DNA of 64,000 bases from Mesostigma viride (GCA_009746045.1 RPFO01000017.1:675001-739000); one strand, 5' to 3'. Shown: positions 1 through 20,900, counted from the stretch's first letter. Notes: a model not told the origin generated them from the sequence alone. A program made the numbers and translations.

Positions 1-6840
<6,840 letters not shown>

Positions 6841-7220
6841 GAGGGTTTGGTGTATATAGCATGGTATTGAAAGCTGGCGGGCCGTTTGCCAAACCAGCCC
6901 TGTATATAGTGGTTATGGTTGTTTGGAGCCGGTCGCTCATGTGTGACCATGAATTTTGGCAGCATGTATTGGTTTTATTGTGGGGAGTGTTGTACAAAAG
7001 AATTGTTTTCCACATGAATCATGCTTTCTACTCAATAACGTACACTTGATCGCGCTCCGATCTTTGCGGGCTTCGATCATGCCTTCTCTTTCATACAACC
7101 AGTCGGTCATTTTAGAATGACGTATGCATGGGATCGATAACCACGTAACGCAATTGAGGTCAAGTGATTAGCGTGTTGGATATTTCAATTGGCCGGTACG
7201 TCCAACACTCGCAATTAATC
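6841..7220. other. Gene-free AT-rich stretch after the coiled-coil gene
   Basis: Probably the 3' UTR and spacer. I see no coding signal, RNA gene or clear polyadenylation signal. Base composition changes from GC-rich to AT-rich near 6840. Confidence 0.5.
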
Positions 7221-8966
7221 TTAACCCGTGTTTTTTTTTTTAGAACGCGATATACTGCGTTGTAAGCTATTTATAGAACACGTCATAACATCTAGGGAAA
7301 ATTTTTTTTCATAGTCATGTGTATACTTTCCTGAAAGCCCATAAATCAAAGGATTTTTTGAGCTACTCAGACCTACAATATGCTAATTCATTAGAGAGAT
7401 ACACTGGTTTGAATACAGGGGGGTCTGGCCATGACCGCGATTTGTTGACCCTAGGTCACAAGTCATGTGCTTATTCACAAATGGTTCATGAAAAAAATCT
7501 GGCTTCTTGCACGAGCTATGGGCAACATATGCAGGCTCTGTGAAACAAAACTCAGGCCCATTGGGCCACTGGAGCTATTTTTTATTAGCATTACAATTAC
7601 AACGCAGTACAACGCAGTGGGAAAAATGAGAGCCCTTCACAACATGACCCAACGACACGAGCCCCATAAACGGGGATATCATGAGCTAGGAGGGTCAAAA
7701 CGTTGATAACAGGTGTTGTATAAGTTATACAGCATCAAACATGCATCAAACATCATGACTGGATGACATAATATGACTGAATCAGGCAGCCATAGCCAAA
7801 GCATCATCCACTCTCACAACGTGTTGAGCACATGCCTCGTGGGAAGGGAGGCACTGGGTTTTCATTCCATAACGTGTGCAATACTGAAAGAAAGCGGCAT
7901 GTGTAATGCAAGGCTTGGATAGGTTGAGTGATCCATGAGCTTACATGCAGGCAAAGATGACGCTGGAATGCATGCTAGCAAATGGTGGCAAGATGCTAAC
8001 AACGCATGATTATACACCATGATTATGGGCACCTAGCTTATCTTCTTGCACAATCAACGCAGTATAAACCATCAATATCCAATCCTCACGATATATGCAC
8101 GGCTTGACGACGTATAAAGCACCTAAATACTGCACAACTGCAGCCTGCTATGGCTGACATGCAAGCAACGTCGAGTAGGATGGCGGTCTTAGAGAGGCTG
8201 GGCAGAGGTCGGCAGAAATAAGTGGAAAACTGGCAGAAACTAGGTAGAAACACGATATACTTACGCCTGCAAGCACTATTGAGCCGGTGGCAGAGGCCAT
8301 TTCCAGGGAAATACAGCATACCGTAGCAATAGCCACGGTCACGCCTTACGCTATTTGCAGGCACCATCATGCCCGGAGCTACCCAATAAAAGTCTGCACA
8401 AATCTCGGTTTAGCCGAGAGTCCGGGCGTTCGGAATGAATAAACATGTGTTAAGAAGTCGAAACACCATGGAAATACCAAGCATGGTGCCGCAGCAGACC
8501 CGAGTCTTGGCGTAATAATATGTATGCCGGTTTCCAGGGGTTCCGCATGAAAGTTGGGTGAGAAACTGGAAAAATCTACGTTTCCTTTGCCCCAGTACCT
8601 CAACAAACTCGTAGAAACTTCATTATCAACCTTTGAACGCATCATCATGGTCGTGCCACCCAACAGCCACTGAAATTCGCGCGAAAACTGGCGAGATCTA
8701 CCTGCCGCCATCGCCGTCGTCTTCACCTTCGTCCCGCGAAAATGCCTGATTTCAGTGGTACATATTTGTTTGCAGCTGTCACAAAAAAAATCCAAAAAAT
8801 ACCAGGATTTTTTCTTGAGTTGTACGGGATGTAAGGAGGCCGTCCACCGAGTTTCAGACCGAAAATCTCGTATCTACTGTGCCTGCCACGTGTCAGATTA
8901 CAACGCGATACATCGCGTTCTAACCCTACAACGCGATACATCGCGTTGTAAAAAAACACGGGTTAA
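7221..8966. mobile_element. TTAA-bounded DNA transposon with inverted repeats (piggyBac- or Kolobok-like, non-autonomous)
   Basis: The left end reads TTAACCCGTG followed by a T-run and a copy of AACGCGATATACTGCGTTGTAA. The right end is its inverse, ending CACGGGTTAA. TTAA at both borders next to CCC...GGG termini is the pattern of piggyBac insertions; Kolobok elements also use TTAA. Just inside the right end are two near-palindromic subterminal copies of AACGCGATACATCGCGTT. The 1746-bp interior has short open frames on the minus strand (8379-8795, 8086-8370), but I recognise no transposase, so it is probably non-autonomous or decayed. Confidence 0.65.
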
Positions 8967-9394
8967 ATATATTGAAGTATACCTGCATGTGCCTACCTAT
9001 ACCTGGAGAAAAAAGCTAACACACAAGCGCCGATCGATTGAAAATAGTTGCCTGTGTGGCGCGGAGCGACCATCATGGGGCATGCATGACCCATGCATGC
9101 GCAATCGCTATTGATATAATTACTATAAATATATTTTATTCTAGATAATGCTCATGCACATCTTGCAAGCACAGGTCAAGCCGAAGCACTCGACAACCCG
9201 CATATCTAATCGTGCGCATAGCTAAGCCTAGATCATGCAGCCGGCCGGCACCCGAATGGCTATATCTAGTGAGGCATGTATACATTCCGACTCAGTGGAA
9301 GAGATCACTGACTGGATCGAGGCTGGTGCTATTTATCATGTTGCCCAAAACCGGCCCTGCGAAACCAGAAATTATGAACCAACACCCAACGTCT
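8967..9394. other. No recognised gene
   Basis: AT-rich sequence between the TTAA element and the truncated LINE end. I see nothing beyond short random frames. Confidence 0.4.
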
Positions 9395-9545
9395 CGAGAG
9401 GACTGTTTGCACCCATCCATCCATCGGGGTTAATGCTCCGTGACTCCCCAACGGGAGCACGAGTCTAATTAATTAATGTATTAATTTAATTAATTAATTA
9501 ATTAATTAATTAATTTTAATTAATTAATTAATTAATTAATTAATG
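9395..9545 (+). mobile_element. Short 5'-truncated LINE 3' end with (TTAA)n tail
   Basis: Positions 9400-9466 match the reverse complement of the 3' end of the RT-bearing LINE at 33283-33360 (shared blocks TTTGCACCCATCCATCCATC and GGGGTTAATGCTCCGTGA). It contains the hairpin CTCCC (9444-9448), loop CAAC, GGGAG (9453-9457), followed by about 75 bp of TTAA-type repeat. No coding sequence remains. Confidence 0.75.
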
Positions 9546-11380
9546 TCTCGAGATATTGAAACTGAGAATCTTAAAAACATGGGGGGGGGGGGCGCGGGGG
9601 GGGGGGGGGGGGGGCGGAAGTAGCTCTTTTTCGGGGAAATGGGTATATTTTATTAGCCAATTATGGACCAAAGAGGTGAGAGGGGAAATGAGTATCAGCG
9701 AATCCTAATGAAGGTGGGCACACACACGTGTGGCGGTGACAGGTGAAAGGCTAATAGGGCGCGTTATTAGACCAGGGAAGCCATTGGACCTGAGTAATGT
9801 CGCCATGAGGCATACTGGTGAATACCTGATTACGGCCCAGTAGATCATGAAAAAGCTGGAGCGGGCTGGGCTTGTCGTTATTGGGCCCTGGGTCCCACAC
9901 CCTGTGTTGTTCCTGAGCTAACAGCCAGTAGCGGCGCATAGCCGCATTCCATAGGTATATAAAGCGCCGGACTACGCCGCCGCGGGTATACTCCTCGCGG
10001 AAGTAGCTCTTCACTCTGAAGTCTTAGAAGTTTAAAGACTACAAGAGGCTCCAACTTCCAACTTCCAAGGTCCATAAGTCTAGAACAACTGAGGGAGGGG
10101 ATAATGTGCCAGCCGGTAGCAGAAAGCCGACAGATCGTTTGTGTCCACACCAAACGGTGATAGCTTTACAGCATGTGATGCAAAACTGAACGTCACAGGT
10201 GCCAAGACACGACGTGCAGCATATCGGGCCCGTCCGCCCGTGCGTGGGGCGATGGTGTATGAACCTTGGCTCTTACTACGTCGTGCAGTATGCAAATTGA
10301 CGTTGTGCCAACGCACTAGAGAGTGGCGGGATGAAACCTAGCCGTGTGTTAACCCGAATAGCCGCAAAGAATGATCACTTTATTTCTTCCATTGCCGAAT
10401 GGAAGCGTATGCTTTCCATTGATGATTTATATTTTGATGATTGTTCGATCAGTAGCAATACACAACTATGGCTGTAGGGAAGTGTCAAAGGTGATCTGGT
10501 GACGCAATATCTTTTCAAGCTTGCCAATGTGTGTTGTGGTTGCTGGGAGGAGAATGGCTTAGACTGGCGGTGTTCCTTACTTGGCCGCGACAAATTGGTA
10601 GAACAGGTTAGCATTTTCGATTAGTCAACGAATGACGAGCCGCTTAATTCATGTCGGCGAATTCTCCCAGACGTGCTCAACGCTGTTGCAGGTAAACGTC
10701 TTGGCGCAGAAGTTTCCTTAAGAACGGTTTTGCTATTGCTAGTGGGTGAGCTATCACTTCTCTTCATCTCTGCCCATCTGACTCAATGGAATCTTGTGCA
10801 TTTACGGCCACACTACGAACAATCGCCCTGTTGTTTCCGGATTTATCAACGGAATCGGTCTCCCATGATACGTTTTCCTCAATTTGAAGCACATCCCTAT
10901 GTCGTAGTAGGGTCATAGTAGGGTTCGAGTTAAGATGCATCTAGACGAGTTCTTCTTGATTATTGTGGTGCACAACGACATCGTCCAGCACACCGTCTTC
11001 CAAGCAGCTGCTTGGGCGCGTTGCGGACTTGCTGCTAAGGCATTTCCAGGGTTTCTTTTTCATCCTCTCGCTGATAATAATTAAATTAACTTGCGATGGG
11101 AATCGACTCAGACGCCCGCTATCAGTTATTCCAACCAGGTACCTCAAGCAATTCTGCAGTAAGCCTTCCCCCTCCAGGGAATTTTCTCCAGGGATTACTC
11201 ATGTGCTCGTTGCTGAGCTCTTTACTGCGGATGAATTCCTTGTACGCTCTTTATCTGCATGCAGTACAGCCTGCCTTGCAACAGCTTGCCCCTCCCTCAC
11301 CAATCCCTTCACTGCTTCTCTACAGCAGACTGCTACCTGTCTGTCATCCATGAGCTAGAGGCCGTGAGATGCTGCCTCTC
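9546..11380. other. Region without a confident gene
   Basis: There is an 87-codon frame on the minus strand at 10014-9751 (contains YLWNAAMRRYWLLAQEQHRV) with protein-like composition but no family I can name. A short frame at 10963-11358 (+) and an ATG-plus-donor at about 11095 could be 5' exons of the SNAPC3 gene, but phases do not join directly to the exon at 11930. Confidence 0.3.
9581..9616. repeat. Poly-G tract
   Basis: Runs of G broken only by two C-containing spots. It separates the LINE tail from an unrelated stretch. Confidence 0.95.
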
Positions 11381-11635
11381 TCTCTCTCTCTCTATATATA
11401 TATATCCTGTCTTCCACCCTTCTCTATGTTTCCTTTCTCCTTCCCTTTCCCCCTCTCTCCTTGCAAGGGTACAAACAAGCAGTAGCCATCACTAGTTGTT
11501 GGACATGCATGAAAGGTGAGGTCTGCCTTGGGCATTGGTCGCGCACCCCTACACAGAATGTGTTGCTTCTGCCAGGCACTTACGCCCATCCGTGCGCGCT
11601 GCCTTTTGACCATGCTTGATTCCCCTGATTTGTGT

Positions 11636-11880
11636 GCTTGGGTGCTTGGGTGCATGGGGGCTTGGGTCCTTGGGGGCTTGGGGGCTTCGGGGCTTGGGGC
11701 TTGGGGCTTGGGGGCTTGGGGGCTTGGGGGCTTGGGGGCTCGGGGGCTTGGGGGCTTGGGGGCTTGGGGGCTTGGGGGCTTGGGGGCTTGGGGGCTTGGG
11801 GGCTTGGGGGCTTGGGGGCTTGGGGGCTTGGGGGCTTGGGGGCTTGGGGGCTTGGGGGCTTGGGGGCTTGGGGCTTGGGT
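11636..11880. repeat. 8-bp (GGGGGCTT)n minisatellite
   Basis: Roughly 28 units with edge variants (GGTGCTTG). It ends about 50 bp before the splice acceptor of the first SNAPC3 exon that I can define. The long Pro/Ser/Gly frames over it on both strands are repeat artefacts. Confidence 0.97.
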
Positions 11881-11929
11881 GCATGGGTGCTTGGGTGCGG
11901 GCGTGCATCCATGGGTCCCTGGGTCCCAG

Positions 11930-14900
11930 AGCATCCAGGATCTGCTGGCCCGGGACCAATCACCCAGAGAGGAGAGCCAGAGCCAGATGAGGTGGGTGAC
12001 GGCAGTCCCGCAGAGGCTTGGTGCATGCCACGCTGGTTCCTAGTAGTACTTGGATGGGGACGTGGGAGGCTGCCCCTGGGCAGGATGCGTTCATAACGTG
12101 GAATGTGGATTGAGGGAGGGTGCAGAGCCTAAGGATGCAAACTGCATCCTCACTACATCGCATCACAATCTTCTGGTTGCTGCCCGCGCCCACCAGCCAG
12201 CAATCAGGCCGCCTGCGCCTCCGGCTGGTAGCAGAAAACGTGGCAGGATTCCGGCTGGTAGCAGAAACGCGCTCCAAAGGGACACATCAGCCGCGGAATC
12301 CACCCTCGGGAGGGCCGACCCCCGATCGCTATGCTGCGACCTGCGACTAGTATGCATTGTATGCAGTGTTTGTGTCCTTTTCCCCCCAACCCTGCCCCCC
12401 TCTTCGGCTACTTAGGCCTGAAAGATGGCACCGGGACTGTGTGAGTCGCCCTTGGGATGCTAAGCTTAGGTTTGAATGGGCGAATGAGAGGCTGTATTGA
12501 CACAGACCCTGCATTAGGCGGTTGAACGAGGGAGTATGAGGGCAGGAGAATGTTTTTTTGTGTGACGTCTATCCTGATCTTGTTTTGTGCGGTTACGACG
12601 GCGGGCAGTAAGCCCCAGGTGTGGCGGGTCTTCCGTAGACGGGCTTTGCACCACGTCCACATACACCGGGTAGCGCGCCCCCTTCGCCACCTCCATGAAG
12701 CGTCACCCTGGGTCATGCACCAGCTATGGTTGGTGCAGGGTCGGCAAGTGTCTCCCGGGAAGCGGCACCCGCCCACAGTTCCTCAGCGATTTGTGTTGGT
12801 TACTGGTACCCCCAGCCATCCCTCCACTCCTCGGCGCCTTGCCTCACGTACTGATCCCCTCTTGTCTTCGCCGGTACCCGCTTGCTGGCATCTGCAACGT
12901 TCTTGCCACCTCGCCTGCCTCTCCTTGCCTCCTTTTGCCTCTACTTGTCTCTTGCAGGGCGGCGCTGGATGGCCTACGCGTCGCCCCCATCGAGGACCAG
13001 CTCGCCCAGTTTGCGCGCGCGCGGCTGGAGGTGAGGGCGTGCGGCAGAATGGTGGCCACACCGTACCATGTGACATCCGGCATCACTCTGACATAATATC
13101 CGAGACCACTCTGCACCCTGCGTATGTGCTGCCATCCTAGTATGCGTGTACTTGACCGTGGGTGCGCTATCCTCTCTGGGGTACACTAGACCGTGCGCGC
13201 TATCCTCTGTGGGTTATACAGTGTGTTTGCTAGGTTTCCGGCCCGCTGCTGGCTGGCACACAAGGTCTCGTCGGGTGTCTGCCCACCCACCCAGCCAGGG
13301 CCCCGTATCCGCCGACTCAGTTATCTGAAGCAGGCTTTGGCCTGAGGCAGCCGCAGGTTCCAGCCCTTGTCGCATCTCCAAGTGCGCATCTCCGCGAGCT
13401 CTGTGTGCCCAGTTTGAATCCTAGTCGGCGGCTGCGGTGTCACAACATCGATTGACTTCCCACAGCACCCGTGGGCCGTGGCAGGCACACGCCATGTCCA
13501 ATGGTCACTGTCGGGCGAGTTTACTCTGGGGAGGCGTCCGGGGCATGCAGGCGTACTGCTGCTGCCACATGCACTCTGCACACTGTCACGCGCAACCGCA
13601 TGCAGCATACCTGCACCATGTCAAAGATTGTGTTGTCTGTCAAAGATTTTCCTGTCAAAGATTGTGTTTTCTCCGTGTCTTTGGCCGCCTGCCACAACAA
13701 TTCATAATAATGGTAATTATTATTATTATTATTGTCATTATTACTCATTTAAATTGCTCATTCTTTTATTTATATTCTTTCTCCCCATATGGCATGCGCC
13801 GGACTCTGCCCCCACATCACCCTGATTTCAAGCCCATGTCTGGTATCGCTCATCGTATCGCTAATCGTGTCGCTAATCGTGTCGCTATGCCCATGTCTTG
13901 TATCGCTCATCGTATCGCTAATCGTGTCGCTATGCCCATGTCTTGTATCGCTCATCGTATCGCTAATCGTGTCGCTATGCCGATGTCTTGTATCGCTCAT
14001 CGCCCCGATCCCTACCTAACATCGCCCTGTCCTCGTCATGTCTTGTATCGCTCATCGCCCCGATCCCTACCTAACATCGCCCTGTCCTCGTCATGTCTTG
14101 TATCGCTCATCGCCCCGATCCCTACCTAACATCGCCCTATCCTCGTCGTGTCTTGTATCGCTCATCGCCCCGATCCCTACCTTACATCGCCCTGTCCTCG
14201 TCGTGTCTTGTATCGCTCATCGCCCCGATCCCTACCTAACATCGCCCTGTCCTCGTCGTGTCTTGTATCGCTCATCGCCCCGATCCCTACCTAACATCGC
14301 CCTGTCCTCGTCGTCTCTCGCCTGTCCCTGCCCTCAGCCCGTGTTTCAGCCCGCCCTGGCCCCCCTCGGCAACAGCGCAGGACCCACCACTACTGGCAGC
14401 CGGCCCTCCACCTTCGTGCCAAGTGCAACACAGAGCCAGCTGGCGCCATCACGGCCGTTGCTCGGTCAGGAGGGCAGGGGGGGGCGGATGCCAGATGAAC
14501 CGGCGGCGATCGGCCACACGTCTGAGCCAAGCGGTATAGGTGGCCCAAGTGGCAGGGCGGATGGCCAGGTGGCAGCGCCTGGTATCTCAAATTCCAGAGC
14601 AAGTGTCCAGGGAACGCCTGCCATTAATGGCAAGGATGGCGGTCGGAGTGCAATGGGCCCGGAGCCCCCGCAAGCGTCAGGTGGTGTTGGCCGGCTTGCC
14701 GCACAGCAGTGCGAATCGGGGGCGGAAAGAGGCGAAACAGTGCCCATGGACAGGAGCGAAGCAGTGGAAGGAGCGAAGGAAAGGAGCGAAGGCACTATTC
14801 CTGGGGAAAGAAGCGAAAGAGGGATGCCTGTGTCTACTCCGCAGGAGAGCAACGTGGCAAGTGGTGGAAGCAGGGCACCCTTGTCAACCACCACACAGCC

Positions 14901-17900
14901 AGGTGGCAGGGTTACGCCAGGCGTGCCCCAGGTGTGCGCGCAGGGATTTGTCAGCAGCGCGTCGGCAACGACACCGCAAGCACCTTCCGGCACTACTAGC
15001 GTTGAGGCAGGGCAGCCACATAATGGCCAGGGGGTGCATGCTGCTGCACCGCAGGGGGGTCCCACCTCCGCCTCCCCAGCCCCCCCAACACCCTGTCAGG
15101 TGCCCCAGAGGATGTCGCCCGTTGGATCTGGACCGCGTTGGCGCCGGCAGGTTGGATCAGGTAACCGTGCCCTCCGCTAAGTCATCAGCCCACTTGCGTA
15201 TGTATTGTTTGCAGTCGTAGATAGCCTAATTAAGTCCTTGTTGATAGCAGTATTTGTTAGAATTGCAAGCAGAACAGAATACTAGATAACAGGCTGCATC
15301 GACAGCAACAGCACTAGCAGCATCGCAGCCACGACCGCCACGTGATCGAGTCACCACCGTGTTGCCCAAGCGTGAACCTGTGCCCCCAACAGTAGCCGCC
15401 ACCACATGCATCAGCAGGTGTGGCACAACAAAGGTGTCATTGGAGTCTGGAGAGCCTTGAGTTGTTCGAGCATTGAGAGCTGGTTCATCGGAGACCTTTC
15501 CACCAAGCTGCAAGAAGAGCTGAGCACGCTGCCATGGGACCACTGCCGAGGATGCGGCCTAAGAGAATCCCACAGGAGCCTAAAATAGTTTGGTGGAAGT
15601 GGAACACTAGCAGGGTGTGCACGCCGATCATGGGAAGAAATGCTCGTTGAGTTTAGGGGTCGCGTTGGGTATAGCCGAGGCACGGTGGAAGGAAGCAAGA
15701 TGCTAGTGTAGTAGTATATTGCGAAGTGTGGTCTTGCCATCGTAGTAACGAACACATTCCCTGTGCTGGTCCGCCCATGCGTGCTTGGCTGTCGCGACAG
15801 GTGGCGGTGCCGGAAGGGGCCGTGCCAAACTGCCGGTTGACGCGTCGGTGCGCGCTGCCACCATCAAGGCGGTCATGGAGGAGGCAAGGGCCAAGGAGGC
15901 GCAGCTCAAGCAGCAGCGGTTGGACATGCTGAGGAGCTGCCCACTGTCATCTGTACGGTGCGTGGGGCGCGCCACGTGCCTTGACCATGTTTGTGCGCAC
16001 CTCCAACTTTCACCTCCAACTTTCACCCTTAAATTTCCCTCCATGGTTCCCTCCATTGCTCACCTCTACAGTTTTCTCCATCCATCTGCCACCTCTATCT
16101 TTCCCTCTGCCATCCCTCCATTCTTCACCTCAGTGGCTGGCCCGGCATGTGACTTAGTTGCCCATACCATGCCTTCACTCCTGCTTGCCAGAGTATGCCC
16201 ACAAGTCCCGCTGCCCAGTTGCCTGCGTTGCTCCGCTAACACGGGCAGAGCATGGTTGAGGGCATTTAGGCATGATGGTTGTCACATGTTGTGTCAGTAT
16301 ACTGAAACATGGGGCCCGTACGCCAGCAGCTTGCAGTAGCCATTGGTTTACAGTGCTGGCGTGGTTGCGTGGATGCATGTGCTGGTATGGCCAACAACGT
16401 GAGGCGGGGATGGAGAGGAGGCAGTTAGACTGGGAATATTGTTGAGGCGGGAATGGAGAGGAGACAGATGCGCTGGGAATGTCGCTCAGGAGGAGGCCAA
16501 GGAAACCTGGCAGGATGCAGGGCAATTACAGGAACGGTGGATTGGTGTTTGTTTTGCTGCTCACGTCTCCTGTTCATGGCCTTGTGTGGCCATTTCGTGG
16601 ACCACCTGGGACCACCTGGGACCACCTGGGAACGTCCTTGCGGCTCCTGTCTAGCACCGCAGGTACGAATGCCACCGGCAAGCTCACTTTAAGTTCCTCA
16701 ACTTGGATCACAGGGTGCCTGGCACTCAAGGTTTTGTACTGGCAGCCGATACGATCTGTTCCCCCCCACGCTTTGTGCAGCTGCCCATGCCAGGTGGCGG
16801 GCAGCACGCAAATATATGCGTGGAAGGGATGTTGCGTACATGCTGCTGTGAAGTTTGTTGCCATTTCCCCAAGTAAGAGAAACCTAAACCGTGAACTGTG
16901 GACCCTATGCCGTAAGCCGCACCCCCTACACTTCAACTAGGTAGGTGGAGGACACCTTGCGATCTGCGTGCTGCGGTTTGCCCGGACGGGTTCTCCTCCT
17001 CATCTGCATGCGTGGGTTGTCTGCGATGGCGCCTTCGGCGTGCAAACCTGCAGCGCTCGCCTCCAGGAAGGGGAGGATGTGCTGGCCGAGCGACACGTAC
17101 GCAAGGCCACATGCCTGGACGACAGCCTGCCTGCGGACTTGGTAGGTGGCTCATCAACTGCTGAAGGGACCAGGTGGGCGGTCTACGAGCAGTCAAGTGG
17201 ACAGGGCGGCCTGGACCTCCTGGGCTATTGTGCATCGTTCTTGGCCTACTTGAACTTTCGCTGCTCTTCCTCCATCAAGGCAGTTGAATAACAAATAGAC
17301 AACCCCCCTATAGGCACGAAGCATGTCCGGTATAGTGCACGTCCCTGAAGTGACTCTTCTACATTGTGAGCTCATCAAGTCATCGCAACGCTAGTCCTGG
17401 AAGAAAAAAAAGTGCTGTGGGGTATCCACCACTACTCTATTGACACCGAGAACCGCCTGAGGTGGGCGCTTCTTTTCTACTATGAACTGCCTTATGCCAG
17501 GTTCGCCATGCAGGGTTGGGTCGTGTTGCTGGCAGTATCCCCCATGTTCAGTTGTCCCCCCATGTTGTGACGTGTCCCATGCGAGGAGCATGCCATGTGT
17601 GGGTGGACTTGTCCCCAGGAGCCGCGGCGTACGAGTACCCAGCTGGTGGAGGCAGTGTCGGAGCGGGATGTCGTGCTGACCGTTGCACTCTACTCCCAGA
17701 GCCAGCCCGAGCGGAAGGTGAGCGGCAGGCACCACACGGCATGAGTTACAAAACCCCTTCCCCCCTTGGGATTAGCGAGAGTCTCCCTGTTCGTTCTCGC
17801 TGTTTGTCATCGCCTGAGTCAGCACCTGGCATGTACGGCAGCCATTCCTTGGGCTCCACATCAGTTTATGTGGATTGTCTGGTAGGTGTTCTTATGTTTC

Positions 17901-20900
17901 AAATGAAGCATGTGTGTAGCAGTTTGTAATGGTGGTGTGGTAACTTGTGACGGCAGGGTGTGCTTATGTTTCAAATGAAGCATGTATGTAGCAGTTTGTA
18001 ATGGTGGTGTGGTAACTTGTGACGGCAGGGTGTGCTTATGTTTCAAATAGAGCATGTATGTAGCAGTTTGTAATGGTGGTGTGGTAACTTGTGACGGCAG
18101 GGTGGGCTTATGTTTCAAATGAAGCATGTGTGTAGCAGTTTGTAATGGTGGTGTGGTAACTTGTGACGGCAGGGTGTGCTTATGTTTCAAATAGAGCATG
18201 TATGTAGCAGTTTGTAATGGTGGTGTGGTAACTTGTGACGGCAGGGTGTGCTTATGTTTCAAATGAAGCATGTGTGTAGCAGTTTGTAATGGTGGTGTGG
18301 TAACTTGTGACGGCAGGGTGTGCTTATGTTTCAAATAGAGCATGTGTGTAGCAGTTTGTAATGGTGGTGTGGTAACTTGTGACGGCAGGGTGTGCTTATG
18401 TTTCAAATGAAGCATGTATGTAGCAGTTTGTAATGGTGGTGTGGTAACTTGTGACGGCAGGGTGTGCTTATGTTTCAAATAGAGCATGTATGTAGCAGTT
18501 TGTAATGGTGGTGTGGTAACTTGTGACGGCAGGGTGGGCTTATGTTTCAAATGAAGCATGTGTGTAGCAGTTTGTAATGGTGGTGTGGTAACTTGTGACG
18601 GCAGGGTGTGCTTATGTTTCAAATAGAGCATGTATGTAGCAGTTTGTAATGGTGGTGTGGTAACTTGTGACGGCAGGGTGTGCTTATGTTTCAAATGAAG
18701 CATGTGTGTAGCAGTTTGTAATGGTGGTGTGGTAACTTGTGACGGCAGGGTGTTCTTATGTTTCAAATAGAAGCATGTATGTAGCAGTTTGTAATGGTGG
18801 TGTGGTAACTTGTGACGGCAGGGTGTGCTTATGTTTCAAATAGAAGCATGTATGTAGCAGTTTGTAATGGTGGTGTGGTAACTTGTGACGGCAGGGTGTG
18901 CTTATGTTTCAAATAGAAGCATGTGTGTAGCAGTTTGTAATGGTGGTGTGGTAACTTGTGACGGCAGGGTGTGCTTATGTTTCAAATAGAGCATGTGTGT
19001 AGCAGTTTGTAATGGTGGTGTGGTAACTTGTGACGGCAGGGTGTGCTTATGTTTCAAATAGAGCATGTATGTAGCAGTTTGTAATGGTGGTGTGGTAACT
19101 TGTGACGGTAGGGTGTGCTTATGTTTCAAATAGAGCATGTGTGTAGCAGTTTGTAATGGTGGTGTGGTAACTTGTGACGGTAGGGTGTTCTTATGTTTCA
19201 AATAGAGCATGTATGTAGCACCTTGTAATACTTGGCATTCAAAGAGGTACACAACTCAACTGCCCGGCAGGTCGGGGTTGGCTAGGGGGCCATTTCCAGC
19301 ATTCGGCACCGGCATTTGGATCCTTGTGAGTGCCGGGAAGTAGTGACGTGTGTTGGAATCAGCTGGGACTGGAAGGAATAGAAAATGCCTATTTCTCATG
19401 ACGGTGTGCATCTGGATGGGGACCATGGCTACGAAACCAGCATGCATGTATTGGCGCATCATGCAATGCAGGTGGCAAAACCTTTTCCTGAAGGTCCCTG
19501 CTGTGCCCAGGTCTTACTTGAGCACCCGTACATGATCTGGAATTTGCAACGCCCCCCATCTGATCCCCCTTCCGTTTTTCATGGCCTTGCCTTCTTTTTC
19601 TGCCCCCCTCCATACATTTTTCTTTGTTCGGGTGCCTTAACCCCTCTAGAAAACTGGGATCAAGGCTGAGGCGGGCCTTGCGAAGCCGTAGTACCGGCCG
19701 CGGGTGTACTGAAACATGCCATGTCGCGGGTGTACTGAAACATGCCATGTCGCGGGTGTACTGAAACATGCCATGTCGCGGGTGTACTGAAACATGTGAG
19801 CACCGTGCTGCCGCCCTGGGTGTCGCGTGCATGGCATGTCTCCGCAGATGCAAGAAGTATGCGTGCTCGGCCGGCAGCGACTGAGCGCCCTGCGTGACAT
19901 CTTCTCCTGTTTGTCGGATCGCGCGATGGCGGATGCCAGCTTGGCCACGCCCTCTGCGTTCTTCCTGATTGAGGTAGGCATGAGCGGCCCTCTTCGCCCT
20001 CTTTGCCCTCTTTGCCCTCTTTGCCCTCTTTGCCCTCTTTGCCCTCTTTGCCCTCTTTGCCCTCTTTGCCCTCTTTGCCCTCTTTGCCCTCTTTGCCCTC
20101 TTTGCCCTCTTTGCCCTCTTTGCCCTCTTTGCCCTCCTTGCCCTCTTTGCCCTCTTTGCCCTCTTTGCCCTCTTTGCCCTCTTTGCCCTCTTTGCCCTCT
20201 TTGCCCTCTTTGCCCTCTTTGCCCTCTTTGCCCTCTTTGCCCTCTTTGCCCTCTTTGCCCTCTTTGCCCTCTTTGCCCTCTTTGCCCTCTTTGCCCTCTT
20301 TGCCCTCTTTGCCCTCCTTGCCCTCTTTGCCCTCTGTGCCCTCCTTGCCCTCTTTGCCCTCTTTGCCCTCTTTGCCCTCTTTGCCCTCTTTGCCCTCTTT
20401 GCCCTCTTTGCCCTCTTTGCCCTCTTTGCCCTCTTTGCCCTCTTTGCCCTCTTTGCCCTCTTTGCCCTCTTTGCCCTCTTTGCCCTCTTTGCCCTCTTTG
20501 CCCTCTTTGCCCGCTTTGCCCTCTTTGCCCTCTTTGCCCTCTTTGCCCTCTTTGCCCTCTTTGCCCTCTTTGCCCTCTTTGCCCTCTTTGCCCTCTTTGC
20601 CCTCTTTGCCCTCTTTGCCCTCTTTGCCCTCTTTGCCCTCTTTGCCCTCTTTGCCCTCTTTGCCCTCTTTGCCCTCTTTGCCCTCTTTGCCCTCTTTGCC
20701 CTCTTTGCCCTCTTTGCCCTCTTTTTTAAAAATTAAGTCCACATGTATATAAGCACCGCTGACCACATGCAACACGACACCAAATACAACGAGTGCATAG
20801 AAAAAGTAGCTGGACGTGCATGTCTATAAACTACCAGTGACCTTTGTATTATTTGGCCCCCCGACAATGCTGGCCCAGTGCTAGAACTCCCAGGAATCGC

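Noticed and set aside
17861-19252. 301- and 116-codon minus-strand repeat proteins (LKHKHTLPSQ units)
   Set aside because: They follow the 72-bp intronic minisatellite, whose period is a multiple of 3.
19660-20775. 371-codon (EGK)n frame and matching LCP/LPS frames
   Set aside because: Produced by the 9-bp TTTGCCCTC array; no non-repeat coding support.
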